A stretch of 64,000 nt of DNA from Ruminiclostridium cellobioparum DSM 1351 = ATCC 15832 (GCF_000621505.1 NZ_JHYD01000030.1:45980-109979), one strand, 5' to 3'. Counted from the stretch's first letter, positions 51,260-59,800 are shown. A program made the numbers and translations. Notes: generated from the sequence alone by a model not told the origin.

Positions 51260-52213
51260 TCACTCTTCTCCCTTGATAAATTCGTTGAAACGCTTAAGAA
51301 ATGCTTCTTCGTCAGGTGCATTGGTGGTGCAGCCAACCTTTTCGATTATAAACGAAGAAAGAACACTGCCAAGGCTGCAGCAATCCTTTACGCTTTTGCC
51401 TTTCAGATAGCCGTACAGGAAACCCGACATGAACGCATCTCCCGAGCCGGTGGTATCCACCACTTTGCCAAACTCAGCTGCGGTTATATGACCGGATAGG
51501 ATACCGTCTTTTGTCTTGTGATAGTATACGCTCCCCTTCTTTCCAAGGGTAGTAACAATTATTTCGGCATTTCCCTTTTCAAAAAGCTCTGTGATATCCT
51601 CAAGCCCGAAGATCCTCTGTATTTCTCCCCGCTCGCATTCATTGCAGAATATAATTTTGCTGTACAGCAGTACTTCCTTGAAAAACTCCTCCGGGAAGGC
51701 GTCATAATCACATTTCATTCCAAAAACCAAAGGTACGCTCCAGGCCTTGCACTGCCTGTAGAATTCCAGGTTGTCTTCATAGGAACCCACAGTCATAATG
51801 CCTGTGCGGGCCTCTTTAAAGAACCTGGGGTCCATCCCTTTGGCATACTTTTTGTCCATCGCTCCGGGATAAAATATGGTAACATGGTTATTCTCGGAAT
51901 CGGCAATGAGATAACAATTTGAAGTTGTCTCATCAGGAACGATCTCAACCGCATCCATGCACACTCCCGCATTTTTCAGATGATCATAAAAACCCGTCTC
52001 AATATAGTCGTCTCCCCCTACTCTGATAAGAGGAAGTGCTTTCATATTCAATTTTGCCATCAGATATGCAATATTGGTCGAACAGCCTCCGTATTGGATA
52101 CGTGCATTGTCGCTGTTTTCAACAAGGGATGTATATCCGTATCTCAGCGGTGTGGAGGTCCTGATTATTCTGTCCAGACTGACATATCCATTTACCAGAA
52201 CATCATATTTCAT
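51260..52213 (-). CDS. PfkB family (ribokinase-like) kinase
   Basis: A 317-residue PfkB-family kinase. The C-terminal signature DTTGSGDAFMSGFLYGYLKG contains the catalytic Asp and anion hole. The N-terminal part has VNGYVSLDRI and YGGCSTNIAYLMAKL, the substrate-side motif. It may phosphorylate the imported nucleoside (as PsuK or inosine kinases do) or a released sugar. It overlaps the isochorismatase stop by one base, so the two are coupled. Substrate not determinable from sequence. Confidence 0.88.
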   Translation of the reverse strand: MKYDVLVNGYVSLDRIIRTSTPLRYGYTSLVENSDNARIQYGGCSTNIAYLMAKLNMKALPLIRVGGDDYIETGFYDHLKNAGVCMDAVEIVPDETTSNCYLIADSENNHVTIFYPGAMDKKYAKGMDPRFFKEARTGIMTVGSYEDNLEFYRQCKAWSVPLVFGMKCDYDAFPEEFFKEVLLYSKIIFCNECERGEIQRIFGLEDITELFEKGNAEIIVTTLGKKGSVYYHKTKDGILSGHITAAEFGKVVDTTGSGDAFMSGFLYGYLKGKSVKDCCSLGSVLSSFIIEKVGCTTNAPDEEAFLKRFNEFIKGEE

Positions 52214-52782
52214 CAGATTATCCCTCCTTTATCCAGATTGTCGAAAAGCTCCTGTGAAGTCACAACTTTACCTAAATATTTTTTAATATCGGATAAATGA
52301 ACCTGATTTACAGTTTCATCGTTGGTGGCTACACAGTCGGACACCACTATGGGAATATAGTCCAGATTATAGGCGTCGGTGACGGTAGCACGTATGCAGC
52401 AGTTTGTCTTAGTGCCTGTTATAATCAGATTCTTTATGCCGTTCTCCCTTAAAACCATGTCCAGATCAGTTCCTACAAAGCCGCTGTAACGTCTTTTTTT
52501 GATCACATAATCCCTGACAGGGTCCACCTCAAGCATTGGATCGATAGCATCTCCGCCCGTACCTTCAATGCAGTTGGGACGCATATTTGCAAGATTTTTG
52601 TCATACTTGCCGCTTCTATAACTGTGCTGCAGGAAAATCACAAGAATACCGTGCTTCCTGCATTCCTCAAGCACACGTTTTATCCTTGGCAGGATCTCAC
52701 GGTTCTGAGGGTAAAATACCAGCCCTTCCGGGTCTGTAAAATCCTTTACCATGTCAATAATAACCAGTGCTGTATTATTCAA
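52213..52782 (-). CDS. Isochorismatase-family cysteine hydrolase (nicotinamidase-like)
   Basis: A 189-residue cysteine hydrolase. The catalytic triad is Asp10 (LVIIDMVKDF), Lys95/96 (YVIKKRRYSGF) and Cys129 (TKTNCCIRATV), with the cis-peptide region before it. The family includes nicotinamidases, ureidoacrylate and N-carbamoyl amide hydrolases. In a nucleoside operon a plausible job is to hydrolyse an amide or ureido group of the released base, for example nicotinamide. It overlaps the preceding permease gene by eight bases. Confidence 0.86.
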   Translation of the reverse strand: MNNTALVIIDMVKDFTDPEGLVFYPQNREILPRIKRVLEECRKHGILVIFLQHSYRSGKYDKNLANMRPNCIEGTGGDAIDPMLEVDPVRDYVIKKRRYSGFVGTDLDMVLRENGIKNLIITGTKTNCCIRATVTDAYNLDYIPIVVSDCVATNDETVNQVHLSDIKKYLGKVVTSQELFDNLDKGGII

Positions 52783-53692
52783 GTTTAAACCCCCTTATCT
52801 TTGTACGGCGGGACTCAACTGCCGAAACTGCAAACAGTACGATTACAATCATAAGGTAAGGTACTATTTCAAACAGTCCTGAGACAGGTCCGGCAAACAG
52901 AGCCAAATTGATAGCCAGGGATTTTGCCAATCCGAATATGATAGCGTAAATACTGGACTTTACAGGTTTGGCGCCGCCGCAGTATATGGCTGCTATGGCA
53001 ATGAATCCTCTGCCAGCCGTCATATTATTTGTAAACAGAGCCATTCTTTCCACTGCCAGGTTTGCACCGGCCAGGGCGCATAGAGCCGCACCTATGAGCA
53101 CTGCCGCATATTTAATGGCAGTACTGTTGATACCAACTGATTTTGCCGCTTCTTCGTTTTCTCCTACAACCCTCACATATACTCCAAACTTTGTTTTATA
53201 CATTACAATTGATACAACAAGTATGAGTATGAAGCTGATATAGGTAATTAATGTATGCCCGCTTAAAAGACTGCCCACAATGGGTATATCCTTTATAAAC
53301 GGAATATTGATCTTGAGATTTGTTACATTGACGATGGAGCTTACATTGATGTTGGCCATCTGCAAATACTTAAGCATAAAGGAGCTTAAAGCCAGAACGA
53401 ATATATTTATTCCAAAACCTGTAATGATGAAGTTGCTCTTCATGGTTATCCCGAAAAATGAGAATATCAGTCCAAGTATCAAGGTGCAGAGGACGCTTAA
53501 TAAAACCCCGATCCACAAATTTCCCGTCAACATGACAAATAGTGTGCTGCTGAAGGCTCCCATGAGCATCATTCCCTCCAGCCCGATGTTCAGCACATTT
53601 GCCTTGTGTGCGAACAGTCCGCCCAGCACAGCCAGGATAAGCGGGGCGCTGTGATAAATCATGTCGTATAAAATGTTACTCAATAAGTTCAT
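52775..53692 (-). CDS. Nucleoside ABC transporter permease (NupQ/YufQ-like)
   Basis: A 305-residue permease of the BMP-type/branched-chain fold with about eight to nine hydrophobic helices. The family signature is visible in NVLNIGLEGMMLMGAFSSTL and in the cytoplasmic loop VRVVGENEEAAKSVGIN. It forms the channel with the next upstream permease. AACCGAGGT precedes the ATG. Overlap with the isochorismatase gene ties transport to catabolism. Confidence 0.9.
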   Translation of the reverse strand: MNLLSNILYDMIYHSAPLILAVLGGLFAHKANVLNIGLEGMMLMGAFSSTLFVMLTGNLWIGVLLSVLCTLILGLIFSFFGITMKSNFIITGFGINIFVLALSSFMLKYLQMANINVSSIVNVTNLKINIPFIKDIPIVGSLLSGHTLITYISFILILVVSIVMYKTKFGVYVRVVGENEEAAKSVGINSTAIKYAAVLIGAALCALAGANLAVERMALFTNNMTAGRGFIAIAAIYCGGAKPVKSSIYAIIFGLAKSLAINLALFAGPVSGLFEIVPYLMIVIVLFAVSAVESRRTKIRGFKLE

Positions 53693-53717
53693 AATTGTTT
53701 ACCTCGGTTTATTAAAG

Positions 53718-54803
53718 TTATGAAGCCTTCTGCTCTCCGCTTTTGGACCTTTTCCACATGTTTTTTAATTTACCGGTCAAGTCAAATTGGCCGTTAATAA
53801 ATTTCACAGAGAGTAAAAGTATCAGAATACCCTGGATAACACCTACAATATCTTTTGGAACATTTGTAAAAACGCTTATATAGTCGCTTCCGGTTTTCAA
53901 TGCCGCATAGAATATGGCTGCAATAAGAATACCAACCGGATTGTGGCTTCCCAGAAGTGCAATCAGCATACCGTCCCAGCCCAATCCCGGACTTCCTGAG
54001 AAATCAAGGGTAAATCTGAATTTTTCGCTCATAAGGAAGCCAGCACCGGCAAGACCGCTTATTGCTCCGCTTATAAGCATGATGACCATAATTTTTTTGC
54101 TTACCTTCATACCCGTTGCTTCTGAGAACTCGGGATTTTTCCCTATTGCGTTAACTTCATATCCTAGCTTTGAATGTTTGAAGACAATATACATGATTCC
54201 GAATACAACAAGTGCTATGAAGAAGAATATCGTCAGATCGGAATTGAATATCTTTTTAAACATGGCACTTTCCATAATAGGATAGGTCGATACATATCCT
54301 GAACTGGGATCTTTAAATACTCCCTGTGACAGAAACTTGACAATTTCCACCACCACATAGTTGAGCATAAGCGTTACAACCATTTCATTTACATTGAAGT
54401 AAGCCTTGAGAATGGCCGGAATCAGGGCAAAAAGCATCCCCACCACCATACCTGTCAAAACGCACAGGGTAATATGGAGTACGGGCGGCAGCCCTTTTAC
54501 ACTAAAACCAACCACTCCTGCGAAAAAGGCACCCAGCACTGCCTGTCCTTCAACGCCCATATTGAAAATATTTGCTTTGAAGGTAATGGCGATGGCAAGC
54601 CCCGTCAATATCAGGGGGGCCGCAAAGTGTAAGGTTTTGAGCAGGCCGTTTACACTGAAAAGGGACTTCTGGATCATTATGGAATAGGTTAGAAAAGGGT
54701 TCTCGCCTATTGCGGCAATTACTATTCCCCCCAGAAAAAGGGCGCTGAGCACCGGAAATAAAACATTATATATACTTTTTAAAATTGTGTTGTTTTTTTT
54801 CAC
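53718..54803 (-). CDS. Nucleoside ABC transporter permease (NupP/YufP-like)
   Basis: A 361-residue permease, longer than its partner because of an N-terminal segment. The family motif appears in NIFNMGVEGQAVLGAFFAG and the loop YEVNAIGKNPEFSEATGM. The GTG start at 54803 has AGGAGG upstream. It is separated from the ATPase gene by a 51-base spacer carrying the 16-base repeat TATGGCTTTGAGCCGC. Confidence 0.9.
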   Translation of the reverse strand: MKKNNTILKSIYNVLFPVLSALFLGGIVIAAIGENPFLTYSIMIQKSLFSVNGLLKTLHFAAPLILTGLAIAITFKANIFNMGVEGQAVLGAFFAGVVGFSVKGLPPVLHITLCVLTGMVVGMLFALIPAILKAYFNVNEMVVTLMLNYVVVEIVKFLSQGVFKDPSSGYVSTYPIMESAMFKKIFNSDLTIFFFIALVVFGIMYIVFKHSKLGYEVNAIGKNPEFSEATGMKVSKKIMVIMLISGAISGLAGAGFLMSEKFRFTLDFSGSPGLGWDGMLIALLGSHNPVGILIAAIFYAALKTGSDYISVFTNVPKDIVGVIQGILILLLSVKFINGQFDLTGKLKNMWKRSKSGEQKAS

Positions 54804-54823
54804 ATTAACCTCCTAAGCCGTAG

Positions 54824-54839
54824 TATGGCTTTGAGCCGC
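54824..54839. repeat. 16-base intergenic repeat, copy 2
   Basis: TATGGCTTTGAGCCGC, identical to 9249-9264. Both lie in spacers of minus-strand catabolic operons. Confidence 0.5.
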
Positions 54840-54854
54840 TTTCACGCCGGCCTC

Positions 54855-56402
54855 TTATTCTGCCGATACTCCGGCCATCATCAGCCCTATTTTCTCACTG
54901 TCGGCGTTCCTGCCCTGAACCTCCCCTACAATCTTTCCTTTATACATAACTATAATTCTGTCACTGAGATTCATTATTTCACTGAGTTCACTGGAGACAA
55001 GCAAAATTGCCTTGTTCTCATCTCTTAATTCCAGAATCTTGTTATGGATAAATTCTATGGAACCTATATCCACACCACGGGTGGGCTGACTTACAATAAG
55101 CATCCTGGGATTTGAGTCAAATTCTCTTGCCACAATTATCTTCTGGGCATTTCCTCCCGACAGCTGCGAAACGTTGCCGTTTCTTTCAGCTATTCTGATA
55201 TCATACTTTTCAATGAGACTGTCGCTTACATCTTCAATCTCCTTTTTTAATAAAAGGCCGTGTCTGCAAAGTTTTTCATTATTGTGATAACCTGCTATCA
55301 AATTATCCGAAATGGTCATATCCTTGCAAAGGCCCTGGGCGTATCTGTCTTCGGGTACTATTCCTATACCTGACGAGCGGAGCTCGGCAGGCCACTTGTT
55401 GGTTATGTCCCTGTTGTAAAGGTGAACCGAACCGCCGGTAGCTTCCATAAGACCTGAAAGCACTCTGACCAGCTCACTTTGTCCGTTGCCTTCAACACCC
55501 GCAACTCCAAGGATTTCCCCTTCTTTTATTTCAAAAGATATATTATCAAGAACTTTCTTGCCAAAATTATTCTCGGTACATAGATTTTTAACACAATATA
55601 CAACCTTGTTTTGGCAGGCATCCTTTTCTTTCTTATTCACATTGAGGATAACTTCACGCCCAACCATCATTTTAGCTATTTCGGCGGCGCTGGTTTCCTT
55701 TGTCGCCCTGCTCCCCACAACTCTGCCGCGCTTTATAACCACTACCTTGTCGCTGACTTCCAATACTTCCCTGAGCTTGTGAGTAATTAAAATAATTGTC
55801 TTGCCCTGTTTTTTCAGTTCCTTGAAACTTACCAGCAGTTCGTCCACTTCCTGTGGAGTCAGGACTGCCGTGGGTTCGTCAAATATGAGAATATCAACAT
55901 TACGGTACAGCATCTTCAGTATTTCCACTCTTTGCTTGGCTCCAATTGAGATATTCTCCACAATGTCGTCAGCATTGAGTTCAAACTTATAATCATCAAT
56001 CAGCTTTTGTACAGTCTTTTTCTCCTGCTTGCGGTCGATTATCGGGCTTTTGAAGCTTAGTTTGCCTGATATTTTTATATCCTTTTTTATTTCGGTACCC
56101 AGAAGGATATTTTCAAAAACGGTGAGGCTGGGCACCAGCTTAAAATGCTGGTGCACCATTCCCAATCCGCAGTTTATTGCATCCAGGGAAGAGTTGAAAG
56201 AAACCGCTTTGCCCTGTACTCTAAGTTCCCCTCCGGATGGCTTCTGAAGCCCGAAAAACATATTCATGAGAGTTGTCTTTCCGGCTCCGTTCTCTCCGAC
56301 AATTGCAGTAATCTCACCTTTTACGATGGAAATATTTATATCTTCATTAGCAACAAAATCACCATATTTTTTTGTTAAATTAACAGCTTCTATTGCGTAC
56401 AT
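54855..56402 (-). CDS. Nucleoside ABC transporter ATP-binding protein (NupO/YufO-like)
   Basis: A 515-residue duplicated ATPase of the BMP/sugar importer type. The first half has Walker A GENGAGKTT and Walker B ILIFDEPTAVLTP, with signature ISIGAKQRVE. The second half has a degenerate Walker A GVEGNGQSE and signature VSQLSGGNAQK followed by MLIVSQPTRGVD, in which the usual Walker B Glu is replaced by Gln. Such asymmetric sites are usual in this family. The ATG at 56402 has AAGGCGG upstream; an ATG five codons earlier has no ribosome site. Confidence 0.93.
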   Translation of the reverse strand: MYAIEAVNLTKKYGDFVANEDINISIVKGEITAIVGENGAGKTTLMNMFFGLQKPSGGELRVQGKAVSFNSSLDAINCGLGMVHQHFKLVPSLTVFENILLGTEIKKDIKISGKLSFKSPIIDRKQEKKTVQKLIDDYKFELNADDIVENISIGAKQRVEILKMLYRNVDILIFDEPTAVLTPQEVDELLVSFKELKKQGKTIILITHKLREVLEVSDKVVVIKRGRVVGSRATKETSAAEIAKMMVGREVILNVNKKEKDACQNKVVYCVKNLCTENNFGKKVLDNISFEIKEGEILGVAGVEGNGQSELVRVLSGLMEATGGSVHLYNRDITNKWPAELRSSGIGIVPEDRYAQGLCKDMTISDNLIAGYHNNEKLCRHGLLLKKEIEDVSDSLIEKYDIRIAERNGNVSQLSGGNAQKIIVAREFDSNPRMLIVSQPTRGVDIGSIEFIHNKILELRDENKAILLVSSELSEIMNLSDRIIVMYKGKIVGEVQGRNADSEKIGLMMAGVSAE

Positions 56403-56436
56403 ATTTACCGCCTTCATTCTGTTTGATTTTTAATTA

Positions 56437-57612
56437 TCAGTCATTTGGCATGTTAAGGTTTGTGAGTGCCGATTTATCAAAGCTCTCGCCTGCCTGGGCA
56501 TTTGTAACCTTGATTTCACCGCTTGCTATTTTGTCGGCCACAGTTTTGAGCTGGGTCTTGATCTCATCCCACTTTGCTTTTCCCTCAGGTTTGATTTTGC
56601 CTTCAATTACACTTAAGTCGGTAATTCCGGTTGCTCCTGATGCAAGGTTGTAGCTTAAGACCTGTCCGTTAACCTTATCCATGGTTTGTTCCTTAAAGTG
56701 CTTTGAAATTTCAAAAACAGGAACTTCGGTATTCTTCAGAACACTTGTCAATATATAACCCGGCTGATTGCTGTCCTTGTTTGCATCGACCTCTATTGCA
56801 AGTTTCTTAACTTCCTTTGCCTTGGCGGTAACTCCGTCGCCAACAGCTCCGGCTACTGCGTAAACAATATTCGCACCGTCGGAATAATATGTGTTGGCTT
56901 TTGTGGCACCAGCTGCAGAATCGCTGAAACCGGCATTGTAATCACTGTAGAAGGTGTATTTCACGCCCAGCTCTTTTGCAATATAGTTGATTCCCTCTGC
57001 ATAACCATAGCCAAACACTGTGATACCGTTTGACTTTGTTCCTCCAAGGAAGCCAACCTTTCTTCCCGCATCACCTGCGGTGAAGGCATAGTCTGAAGTA
57101 TTGAACAGCTCGGAAGCATTTTCATTTACAAGTGCACTCAAAGCACCTGCGATAAATGATGCTTCATGAACATCAAACAGCACTGAAACAACATTTTTAT
57201 GCTTTACACTGCCATCCTCATTTACATTTGGATTGTCATTGAATATAACGAAGGTTGTATCGGGGTACTGTTCAGCAATCGGCTTGTTTCCGCCCACCCC
57301 ATTAATGAGAGCATCGAAATTGTACTCAAGACTGAAAATCAGCTTATATCCGGCGCCGGCCAACTGCGAAAGGCTTCCGGGAATATCTGAAGTTTCAACT
57401 ACCTTATAATTTATACCTAATTCAGTTTTAACCTTTTCCAGCCCTGCAACTGCAGATTGGTTATAACCCTTGTCATTTGGACCCGCCGCAGAAGTGATAA
57501 GAGCAATTCCTAAATCATTCGTTTTGGTAGAACATCCTGTGAAAAGCATAGAAGCCAACATAACAATTACAAGTATAAACGACATTTTTCTTGCAAATTT
57601 CATTTTTTCCAT
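56437..57612 (-). CDS. BMP family nucleoside-binding lipoprotein
   Basis: A 391-residue lipoprotein. The signal peptide ends LFTGC (Cys27); the BMP domain begins LGIALITSAAGPNDKGYNQS and includes VGFLGGTKSNGITVFGYGYA and NIVYAVAGAVGDGV. BMP proteins such as PnrA and BmpA bind purine or other nucleosides. It is the first gene of the operon. The ATG at 57612 has GAGGAG eight bases upstream. It determines what nucleoside enters the pathway and is the best handle for finding the substrate. Confidence 0.93.
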   Translation of the reverse strand: MEKMKFARKMSFILVIVMLASMLFTGCSTKTNDLGIALITSAAGPNDKGYNQSAVAGLEKVKTELGINYKVVETSDIPGSLSQLAGAGYKLIFSLEYNFDALINGVGGNKPIAEQYPDTTFVIFNDNPNVNEDGSVKHKNVVSVLFDVHEASFIAGALSALVNENASELFNTSDYAFTAGDAGRKVGFLGGTKSNGITVFGYGYAEGINYIAKELGVKYTFYSDYNAGFSDSAAGATKANTYYSDGANIVYAVAGAVGDGVTAKAKEVKKLAIEVDANKDSNQPGYILTSVLKNTEVPVFEISKHFKEQTMDKVNGQVLSYNLASGATGITDLSVIEGKIKPEGKAKWDEIKTQLKTVADKIASGEIKVTNAQAGESFDKSALTNLNMPND

Positions 57613-57671
57613 GTCAACCACTCCTCTGATACTGTTTTGATGATTTGATGAATTTAATATTTGTTTAATGG

Positions 57672-57701
57672 AGAAGTCTTAGCCGCGACATTAAGACTTC
57701 T
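57672..57701. other. Leader stem-loop of the nucleoside operon
   Basis: A perfect 10-bp stem AGAAGTCTTA/TAAGACTTCT with a 10-base loop lies between the promoter and start codon of the BMP gene. No T-run follows. It could be an mRNA 5' stabiliser or regulator binding site. Confidence 0.55.
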
Positions 57702-57756
57702 TATAAAAAACCACTTCTCAAGCTTTTTTAGGGTGCAAAAAACCAAGCCGTGGCAA

Positions 57757-57785
57757 ATTATACTTTTTTACCTGGCATATGTGAC
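57757..57785 (-). promoter_or_regulatory. Promoter of the nucleoside operon
   Basis: -35 GTCACA (57780-57785), 17-base spacer, consensus -10 TATAAT (57757-57762) on the minus strand. A hairpin-forming CAATA-CCGGA repeat (57790-57822) after the GntR stop lies just upstream. Confidence 0.6.
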
Positions 57786-57830
57786 GGTTCAATATCCGGA
57801 TGTGACTAAATCTCCGGTATTGTCAAAATA

Positions 57831-58559
57831 CTATTGATGGATCTGATTAATATAAAATTTGAACTTATCGGATCTATAGAAGCTTTTAAAAGTTTCTATA
57901 GGTACTTCCCTTCCATTAACCATTCCAAAAGTTACAGCCCTGAAAAGCAGTATGGGATCTCCTTCTTTTATCTCCAGTTCCTTGGCAACTTCATCGACAG
58001 CCAGAACGGCTTCAATGGTTCTTGTCGCCTTTGTAATCCTGGTATTGTATTTGCTTTCAAGAACGTCATAAATAGAGTGCACACCGAAATCATATGTCTC
58101 TATTAAAGGAAATGTCTTGCAGGGCAAATATGTTGTTGTAAGGTTTATGGGTTCATTGTTTGCATAATATACCCTTTTAACCTTAAGTACCTTTTCCCCA
58201 TTGCTGAGCTGCAATTTTTTTATTCTCGCCTTGTCTGCCTCAAGGACCTCTGCCGTGAGAAGACGCTTTGACGGTGTCATACCCAGCTTTACTATATCCT
58301 GGGTACAGCTGGTGATTGATATCAAGTCCTGATCAAGCGTATCTTTTTTAACAAATGTTCCTTTTCCCTGAATCCTATAGAGATATCCTTCATTAACAAG
58401 GTCATCGATAGCCTTTTTGGCAGTGATCCTGCTTATTCCAAAGCTGCCCATAAGCTCTCTCTCACTTGGAATCATGCCGTCGGGTCCTATCTCTTCGTTG
58501 TTGATCATCTCTACAATTTTCTGTTTAACCAGATAGTATTTTGGTATCATTCCTATCAT
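57831..58559 (-). CDS. GntR family transcriptional regulator (HutC subfamily, UTRA domain)
   Basis: A 242-residue regulator with an N-terminal winged helix (ISRITAKKAIDDLVNEGYLY and wing QGKGTFVKKD) and a C-terminal UTRA effector domain (VLKVKRVYYANNEPINLTTT). It lies directly upstream of the nucleoside operon on the same strand and is its likely regulator, responding to a nucleoside or sugar phosphate. The start is taken at the ATG at 58559, six bases after GGGGG. An imperfect inverted repeat upstream of it could be its own operator. Confidence 0.9.
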   Translation of the reverse strand: MIGMIPKYYLVKQKIVEMINNEEIGPDGMIPSERELMGSFGISRITAKKAIDDLVNEGYLYRIQGKGTFVKKDTLDQDLISITSCTQDIVKLGMTPSKRLLTAEVLEADKARIKKLQLSNGEKVLKVKRVYYANNEPINLTTTYLPCKTFPLIETYDFGVHSIYDVLESKYNTRITKATRTIEAVLAVDEVAKELEIKEGDPILLFRAVTFGMVNGREVPIETFKSFYRSDKFKFYINQIHQ

Positions 58560-58587
58560 CACTATCCCCCTAAATAGAACATCATAG

Positions 58588-58623
58588 CATATCTACATGT
58601 TATTATATTGTTATGTTGATATG
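58588..58623. promoter_or_regulatory. Candidate operator upstream of the GntR gene
   Basis: CATATCTACAT-N14-ATGTTGATATG, arms matching at 10 of 11 positions, 28 bases upstream of the GntR start. No second copy was found near the BMP promoter. Confidence 0.4.
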
Positions 58624-58745
58624 TCCAGTTACATAATATAATATTTATACATAAAAGTCAACGTGATTTACATAATTTTTTTGTGGGTTTTATATAGTTT
58701 CAGGGTATTTGGAAAACTTTTCAAACTCTGTTCATACAAATTATA

Positions 58746-58774
58746 TTGACTTGCTTTGTAATACTTGGTAGACT
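58746..58774 (+). promoter_or_regulatory. Promoter of the iron-regulated flavodoxin operon
   Basis: -35 TTGACT (58746-58751), 17-base spacer, -10 TAGACT (58769-58774). The Fur box begins 10 bases downstream and would cover the start site. Confidence 0.6.
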
Positions 58775-58783
58775 ATTATTAAT

Positions 58784-58804
58784 TGATAATGATTATCATT
58801 ATCA
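58784..58804. promoter_or_regulatory. Fur box
   Basis: The core GATAATGATTATCATTATC is a perfect palindrome (extended by T/A to 21 bases) and matches the canonical Fur site GATAATGATAATCATTATC at all but the central base. It overlaps the predicted transcription start, as expected for iron repression. Confidence 0.9.
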
Positions 58805-58860
58805 TAAACTACAAATTAAACCATATGGTCCCGATACACAAGGAATAATCCGCAGCTTGC

Positions 58861-58907
58861 CCGGCTCACGGCAGGTGTGTGGATTTACTGAAAATCATGT
58901 GAGCCGG
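58861..58907 (+). promoter_or_regulatory. Leader inverted repeat before the DUF2325 gene
   Basis: Perfect 9-bp arms CCGGCTCAC/GTGAGCCGG separated by 29 bases. The 3' arm runs into GGAAAGG, the only ribosome-site-like sequence before the ATG at 58927, so pairing could influence translation. Confidence 0.45.
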
Positions 58908-58926
58908 AAAGGTTAATGGTATTTAA

Positions 58927-59232
58927 ATGAGTATTGTTTTAGTCGGCGGTCACGACAGAATGCAGGATGAATACAGGGAGATCTGTTCAAGCCGGGGACA
59001 CCGGGTGAAGGTATACACCCAGATGCCCGCAAGATTTGATAAGGCCATCGGAAACCCTGACAGGATAGTTCTTTTTACTTCCACGGTTTCTCACAAGATG
59101 ATGCTGACAGCCATAAAGGAAGCCAAAAAGAAGAACATAAGCGTGGTAAGAAGCCAGAGCAGCAGCGCCTCCTCTCTTCTAGAACTGCTAAAAAAACTGG
59201 AAAGCGAAAAAGATACCGCCTGTCCCTCATAA
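58927..59232 (+). CDS. DUF2325 domain protein
   Basis: A 101-residue protein of the DUF2325 family. The N-terminal VLVGGHDRMQDEYREICSSR, central FTSTVSHKMMLTAIKEAKKK and RSQSSSASSLLELLK are the family's conserved blocks. The fold is probably Rossmann-like. Function unknown. It is the first gene under the Fur-controlled promoter and is followed by flavodoxin, which suggests a role in iron starvation or in replacing an iron-sulfur function. Start context is weak (GGAAAGG 13 bases upstream). Confidence 0.82.
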   Translation: MSIVLVGGHDRMQDEYREICSSRGHRVKVYTQMPARFDKAIGNPDRIVLFTSTVSHKMMLTAIKEAKKKNISVVRSQSSSASSLLELLKKLESEKDTACPS

Positions 59233-59262
59233 TGGGAACAATAAAATTTTTGGAGGTATTCT

Positions 59263-59697
59263 ATGAAAAATATAGCGGTAATTTATTGGAGCGGCACCGG
59301 AAATACTCAGCAAATGGCGCTGGCAGTTGCTGAAGGCGCCAGGAGTTCAGAGATTGAAGTTGCAGTCAAAGATGTTGGAAGTGCAACTTTACAGGACATC
59401 CAGAACTCCGATGCAGTGGCTCTGGGCTGTCCGTCAATGGGCAGCGAGGTGCTGGAGGAATCCGAAATGGAACCTTTTGTACAGTCCCTGGAGGATCTGG
59501 ATTTAAAGGGTAAGCCCATGGTACTCTTTGGTTCCTATGACTGGGGAGACGGACAATGGATGTTCGATTGGGAGGAAAGAATGACCGGTCTGGGAGTCAA
59601 ACTTGCCGGCGAGGGATTAAAAGTACATACCACCCCTGATGAGGAAGGGCTGAAGCTTTGCAGAGAGCTTGGCCAAAAGCTTGCATCATCAATATAA
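59263..59697 (+). CDS. Flavodoxin
   Basis: A 144-residue short-chain flavodoxin. The FMN phosphate loop SGTGNT (residues 10-15) and flavin-contact segments GCPSMGSEVLEES and FGSYDWGDGQWM are clear. It carries electrons in place of ferredoxin when iron is scarce, in agreement with the upstream Fur box. TTGGAGG precedes the ATG. 30 bases after the DUF2325 gene, so co-transcribed. Confidence 0.94.
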   Translation: MKNIAVIYWSGTGNTQQMALAVAEGARSSEIEVAVKDVGSATLQDIQNSDAVALGCPSMGSEVLEESEMEPFVQSLEDLDLKGKPMVLFGSYDWGDGQWMFDWEERMTGLGVKLAGEGLKVHTTPDEEGLKLCRELGQKLASSI

Positions 59698-59705
59698 ATT
59701 AAACG

Positions 59706-59800
59706 CATTGAGCCGGTTAATTCACTATGTTTTTCATTTAATGAATTTATTGAACAGCTTCAGACCAATATGCAAAATCAATAATGTTTCCGGCGCAATG
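59706..59800. other. Long-range inverted repeat after the flavodoxin gene
   Basis: CATTGAGCCGG (59706-59716) and CCGGCGCAATG (59790-59800) pair at 10 of 11 positions across a 73-base loop. It may form an mRNA structure separating flavodoxin from the DUF3793 gene. Confidence 0.4.

Larger units (their letters stand above)
58560..58926. other. Divergent regulatory region (GntR gene / iron-regulated operon)
   Basis: A 367-base divergent spacer with no gene. It holds the GntR leader with an inverted repeat (58588-58623), an AT-rich middle, the plus-strand promoter and Fur box, and a leader hairpin before the DUF2325 gene. Each is listed separately. Confidence 0.7.

Noticed and set aside
57622..57830. 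A purine riboswitch in front of the nucleoside operon
   Set aside because: I looked for the conserved three-way-junction sequences on the minus strand and found only a simple 10-bp stem; no aptamer pattern is present.
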